Positions 61,779 through 64,000 of a DNA stretch of 64,000 nt are shown here, piece after piece. The stretch is from positions 1,911,501-1,975,500 of the forward strand of contig NZ_CALSBP010000002.1 of the NCBI RefSeq assembly GCF_943373825.1, given 5' to 3'. The stretch is from Aquimarina spinulae (lineage in GTDB: Bacteria; Bacteroidota; Bacteroidia; Flavobacteriales; Flavobacteriaceae). Both the position numbers and the translations under genes were made by a program. Position 1 is the stretch's first letter, and every line of letters starts with the position of its first letter. Under the pieces are notes generated by a model. That model was given only the letters and a program-made list of their open reading frames with translations. It was not told the origin of the DNA and ran no database searches.

Positions 61779-62130
61779 CTCCAACCAACCTCATTTGACG
61801 TTTTTACACCAAAACTCACCCCTCTTAAAGCTCAAAAACACCCAAAAAAGCACTATCAAAACGTTATTGTTTCGTTAAAGTTTGGCATTGTGCTCGATTT
61901 TCTCCCCGAAAATTCACTTGCATATATCGACATTAAAAAACATTTGAAAACATATCCCCACATTTGACGATACCAAAAACAGCACTCCAAATTTAGAGCA
62001 TCTCAACTCTTCTCGTAACCTATTGTTTTTCATAGTTTTTTGTCTAAAATTTGCTTCAGATATCTAAACATATAATTGACTTTGCAAAGTACAATGACCT
62101 AAAAGAGTATTCATTAAATCAAAAATCATA
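61779..62130. other. Noncoding region before the excisionase-like genes
   Basis: No gene is seen in these 352 bp. CATTTGACG occurs at 61792-61800 and again at 61961-61969, and CATTTGA a third time in between. The palindrome ACTTTGCAAAGT (62079-62090) lies 41 bp before the HTH gene and could be its operator. An origin or attachment-related role is possible but not shown. Confidence 0.4.
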
Positions 62131-62406
62131 ATGAAAGGAAAATTCATTGTATTCGAGAAAAAAGCTTTTTATAAGCTAGTAGAAGAAGTTGTACAAAGGG
62201 TAAAGAAAACCGAAAAACCCGATAAAGACAAACAGACTTCGGATTGGGTTAGTGCAATAGAAGCCAAAAAGCTACTTGGTATAAAGAGTAATGGTAAATT
62301 AAGAAAGCTTCTATATGATAATCATATTGTTGCTTCACAGCATGGGCGTACTATTTTATACTCCAAAAAGAGTATTCTGGCCTTTTTAGAACAACATAAA
62401 ATCTAA
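62131..62406 (+). CDS. Small HTH (excisionase-like) DNA-binding protein
   Basis: The 91-residue protein has a MerR-like HTH_17 region (DWVSAIEAKKLLGIKSNGKLRKLLYDNHIVASQHGRTILYSKKSILAFLEQH) preceded by a charged N-terminal helix. This is the usual excisionase/plasmid-regulator type next to primase genes in Bacteroidota elements. Confidence 0.8.
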   Translation: MKGKFIVFEKKAFYKLVEEVVQRVKKTEKPDKDKQTSDWVSAIEAKKLLGIKSNGKLRKLLYDNHIVASQHGRTILYSKKSILAFLEQHKI

Positions 62407-62425
62407 CTCTAAATGATAGAATGAT

Positions 62426-62656
62426 ATGAAAACATTTATCAGAACGGAGACAGAACTTATTAATCCTGAAGCTGATTATTATAGTCTTAGTGAAATCAGA
62501 AAGCTATTCAATCCTCCTATTTCTTATGTAACCATATGGAGATGGCAAAAGAGTGGAATTCTAAAATTGACTCCGTATGTATACGGTAACAAAAAGTATT
62601 ATCATATAGATGAAGTTAACCAGGAATTAAAAAGACATAAACAGTTAAAGAAATAA
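62426..62656 (+). CDS. Small HTH DNA-binding protein
   Basis: The 76-residue protein has a single winged HTH-like motif (DYYSLSEIRKLFNPPISYVTIWRWQKSGILKLTPYVYGNKKYYHIDEV). It lies 19 bp after the other small HTH gene and 82 bp before the primase gene. Probably a second excisionase/regulator. Confidence 0.75.
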   Translation: MKTFIRTETELINPEADYYSLSEIRKLFNPPISYVTIWRWQKSGILKLTPYVYGNKKYYHIDEVNQELKRHKQLKK

Positions 62657-62738
62657 TACTACGGGGTGTCTTATGTGGTATTTAGAATGATATGCCAGAA
62701 TATCTTAAGGCATCCCAAAAACTTTAAAAACAAAAAAG

Positions 62739-64000
62739 ATGAACCCAGATATATTAACAAAAGAAAATATCTTGAATAAAGTAAACTTGCAAGATGCTTT
62801 TAATCATTACTTGCAACCATATCATAAGAAGGGAATTCTCAAACAAGGGAAACACATCTCTAATCCATTTTTAGCGAACAAGCAAAAAACTCCTTCTTTC
62901 AATATTTATAACACTGGTCCTAACAACTGGCGATTTAAAGATTTTGCAACCGGGGACGAAGGAAGCATTTTTGATTTGGTAATGCGATTAAAACAATGTG
63001 ATTTTAAGGAAGCTCTTATGATCATCAATAAAGACTTTAGTTTGAATCTTACTTATGAAACTCCCAGAGTAGATTTTGATATTCAATGTAAGCAACAATG
63101 GCAAGCTATTGATTTAGAATATTGGTTAACTTATGGCATTACTGCTCCTATATTGAAACATTTTAGCGTATACCCAGTAGAAAAATATTGCAGATTAAAT
63201 AGCCAAGGAAAACGTATTTCTTTTAATTCTTCCTCACAAAATCCTATGTATGGATATAAAATTTCTAGTGACTGTTATAAGATCTACTGTCCGCTTTCAG
63301 CTCGCTTTCGTTTTGCGTGGCTGGGTAATAAACCTGAAGCGTATATCTTTGGGTATAAGCAACTGCCTAAAACAGGAAATCGTGTATTTATTACTGGTGG
63401 AGAAAAAGACGTGCTCTCACTTTATGCTCGCAATGAACCTGCTATTTGCTTCAATAGTGAAACAGCCAATCCTCCTCCAAAAATTATTGATAATCTTAAG
63501 GCTCGATTTAAAGAGGTTATTGTTTTATACGATATAGATCATACAGGGATCTCGCAGTCTATCAAACTCTCTAACAATTATGGTTTACAACGAATGATAC
63601 TGCCAGAAAAATTAATGGAGGATAAAGGAAAAGACATTGCTGATTTCTATGCGCTTGGTTACAACTTAGATGCTTCTGATATTAAAATAGAAGCTTCAGA
63701 ACCACTCCCAGAAATACAACTATTATCTACAAAAACACTTGCAAAAGAAAACGACTATATACCATTATTATTGAAAACTCAGAAAGTGCTTACCGAGCGC
63801 AAAGCGAAACTAATTCATAAAGTACCTCCTCTACTCTTTCATAAAGATATAGGAATTCTATACCCTAGAACCATCAATGTAATACAAGGAAAAGCGGGTG
63901 TACATAAAAGCAGATTAGCAGAAACCATTTGCAGTGCTTTGATCAAAAAAGAATCCTGGGATAGTGATTTATTACACTTTAGAAAAAACGCACAACAAGC
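62739..64000 (+). CDS. CHC2/TOPRIM primase-helicase, 3' end outside the window
   Basis: ATG 62739 opens a frame that runs to the window edge (420 codons); it does not appear as a closed frame because no stop is reached. An N-terminal primase-type zinc-region fold without all CHC2 cysteines (NWRFKDFATGDEGSIFDLVM) is followed by a TOPRIM domain with FITGGEKDVLSL (Glu, about residue 221) and VLYDIDHTG (DxD, about 265). Then comes QGKAGVHKSRLAE (about 383), a Walker A of the RepA/DnaB-like ATPase type. It should initiate replication of the element. Confidence 0.88.
   Translation, partial: MNPDILTKENILNKVNLQDAFNHYLQPYHKKGILKQGKHISNPFLANKQKTPSFNIYNTGPNNWRFKDFATGDEGSIFDLVMRLKQCDFKEALMIINKDFSLNLTYETPRVDFDIQCKQQWQAIDLEYWLTYGITAPILKHFSVYPVEKYCRLNSQGKRISFNSSSQNPMYGYKISSDCYKIYCPLSARFRFAWLGNKPEAYIFGYKQLPKTGNRVFITGGEKDVLSLYARNEPAICFNSETANPPPKIIDNLKARFKEVIVLYDIDHTGISQSIKLSNNYGLQRMILPEKLMEDKGKDIADFYALGYNLDASDIKIEASEPLPEIQLLSTKTLAKENDYIPLLLKTQKVLTERKAKLIHKVPPLLFHKDIGILYPRTINVIQGKAGVHKSRLAETICSALIKKESWDSDLLHFRKNAQQ

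Larger units (their letters stand above)
51441..64000. mobile_element. Candidate integrated element beside tRNA-Leu, right end outside the window
   Basis: From the tRNA 3' end onward every gene is accessory: type I R-M, decayed hsdS, membrane/nuclease pair, HTH/coiled-coil gene, two excisionase-like HTH genes and a primase-helicase. This order (HTH pair then TOPRIM primase) is typical of Bacteroidota integrative elements and satellites, and tRNA genes are common integration targets. No integrase, relaxase or second tRNA-end copy is inside the window, so the class and borders remain open. The left border is placed at the tRNA only by context. Confidence 0.55.

Noticed and set aside
63250..63537. 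95-residue plus-strand frame
   Set aside because: It is a shadow in another frame of the primase-helicase gene that runs from 62739 to the window edge.

Overview
The window is AT-rich DNA from a member of the Bacteroidota, most likely a marine Flavobacteriaceae (Aquimarina-like, but genus is inference). Supporting signs are several secreted proteins with type IX secretion (T9SS) C-terminal sorting tails, promoters of the Bacteroidota form TTG-N18-21-TAnnTTTG, absence of Shine-Dalgarno sequences, and many families typical of the group (DUF4230, DUF4260, DUF4407, DUF3995, AraC regulators fused to membrane or TPR domains, BlaI/M56 pairs, curlin-repeat proteins).

Layout. 1-1.7 kb: the C-terminal part of a secreted thermolysin-like (M4) protease. 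1.9-4.4 kb: a membrane AraC regulator, a DUF456 protein and a small exported protein. 4.4-6.7 kb: a BlaI/M56 regulatory pair behind a 34-bp palindrome, with the M56 gene frameshifted. 6.8-15.3 kb: mostly housekeeping genes (TPR protein, RuvC, HemW, cyclase-family hydrolase, DUF4230, GNAT, MmcQ/YjbR, MutS-like ATPase). 15.4-22.2 kb: small regulator/detoxification units (MarR-Rid-dehydratase, TetR-OsmC-cupin, MarR-GNAT) mixed with at least four decayed genes. 22.2-29.9 kb: an AraC regulator divergent from a complete trans-4-hydroxy-L-proline catabolic operon (epimerase, D-hydroxyproline dehydrogenase, deaminase, 2-oxoglutarate-semialdehyde dehydrogenase) that also contains a DUF885 peptidase. 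30-34.6 kb: an unlisted 59-residue GG-leader peptide gene, a TPR-AraC regulator and a divergent T9SS leucine-rich-repeat protein, linked by a repeated 13-mer. 34.8-38.4 kb: DUF4407 protein and a second BlaI/M56 pair. 38.5-48.6 kb: a surface/secreted cluster of three tandem-repeat proteins with a shared C-terminal domain, a trypsin-like protease, an M43 metalloprotease and a 710-residue curlin-repeat protein. 49-51.4 kb: a candidate structured RNA, an M20 dipeptidase, an Asp/Asn hydroxylase-like protein and tRNA-Leu(UAG).

From the tRNA-Leu 3' end to the window end lies what looks like an integrated element: a type I restriction-modification system (hsdM-hsdS-hsdR), an hsdS remnant, a pentapeptide-repeat membrane protein translationally coupled to a PD-(D/E)XK nuclease-like protein, an HTH/coiled-coil protein, two small HTH (excisionase-like) genes and the first 1.26 kb of a CHC2/TOPRIM/ATPase primase-helicase that runs off the window. 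No integrase or second attachment site is inside the window.

The most notable items are the short GG-leader (RiPP-like) precursor at 29980-30159 and its possible shared regulatory repeat, the pentapeptide/nuclease pair beside the R-M system, the hydroxyproline operon with an embedded peptidase, large autoregulatory palindromes that embed or abut promoters, and an M4 protease in which a carbohydrate-binding module is inserted in a fibronectin loop. Several short frameshifts could be real decay or assembly errors and are flagged.
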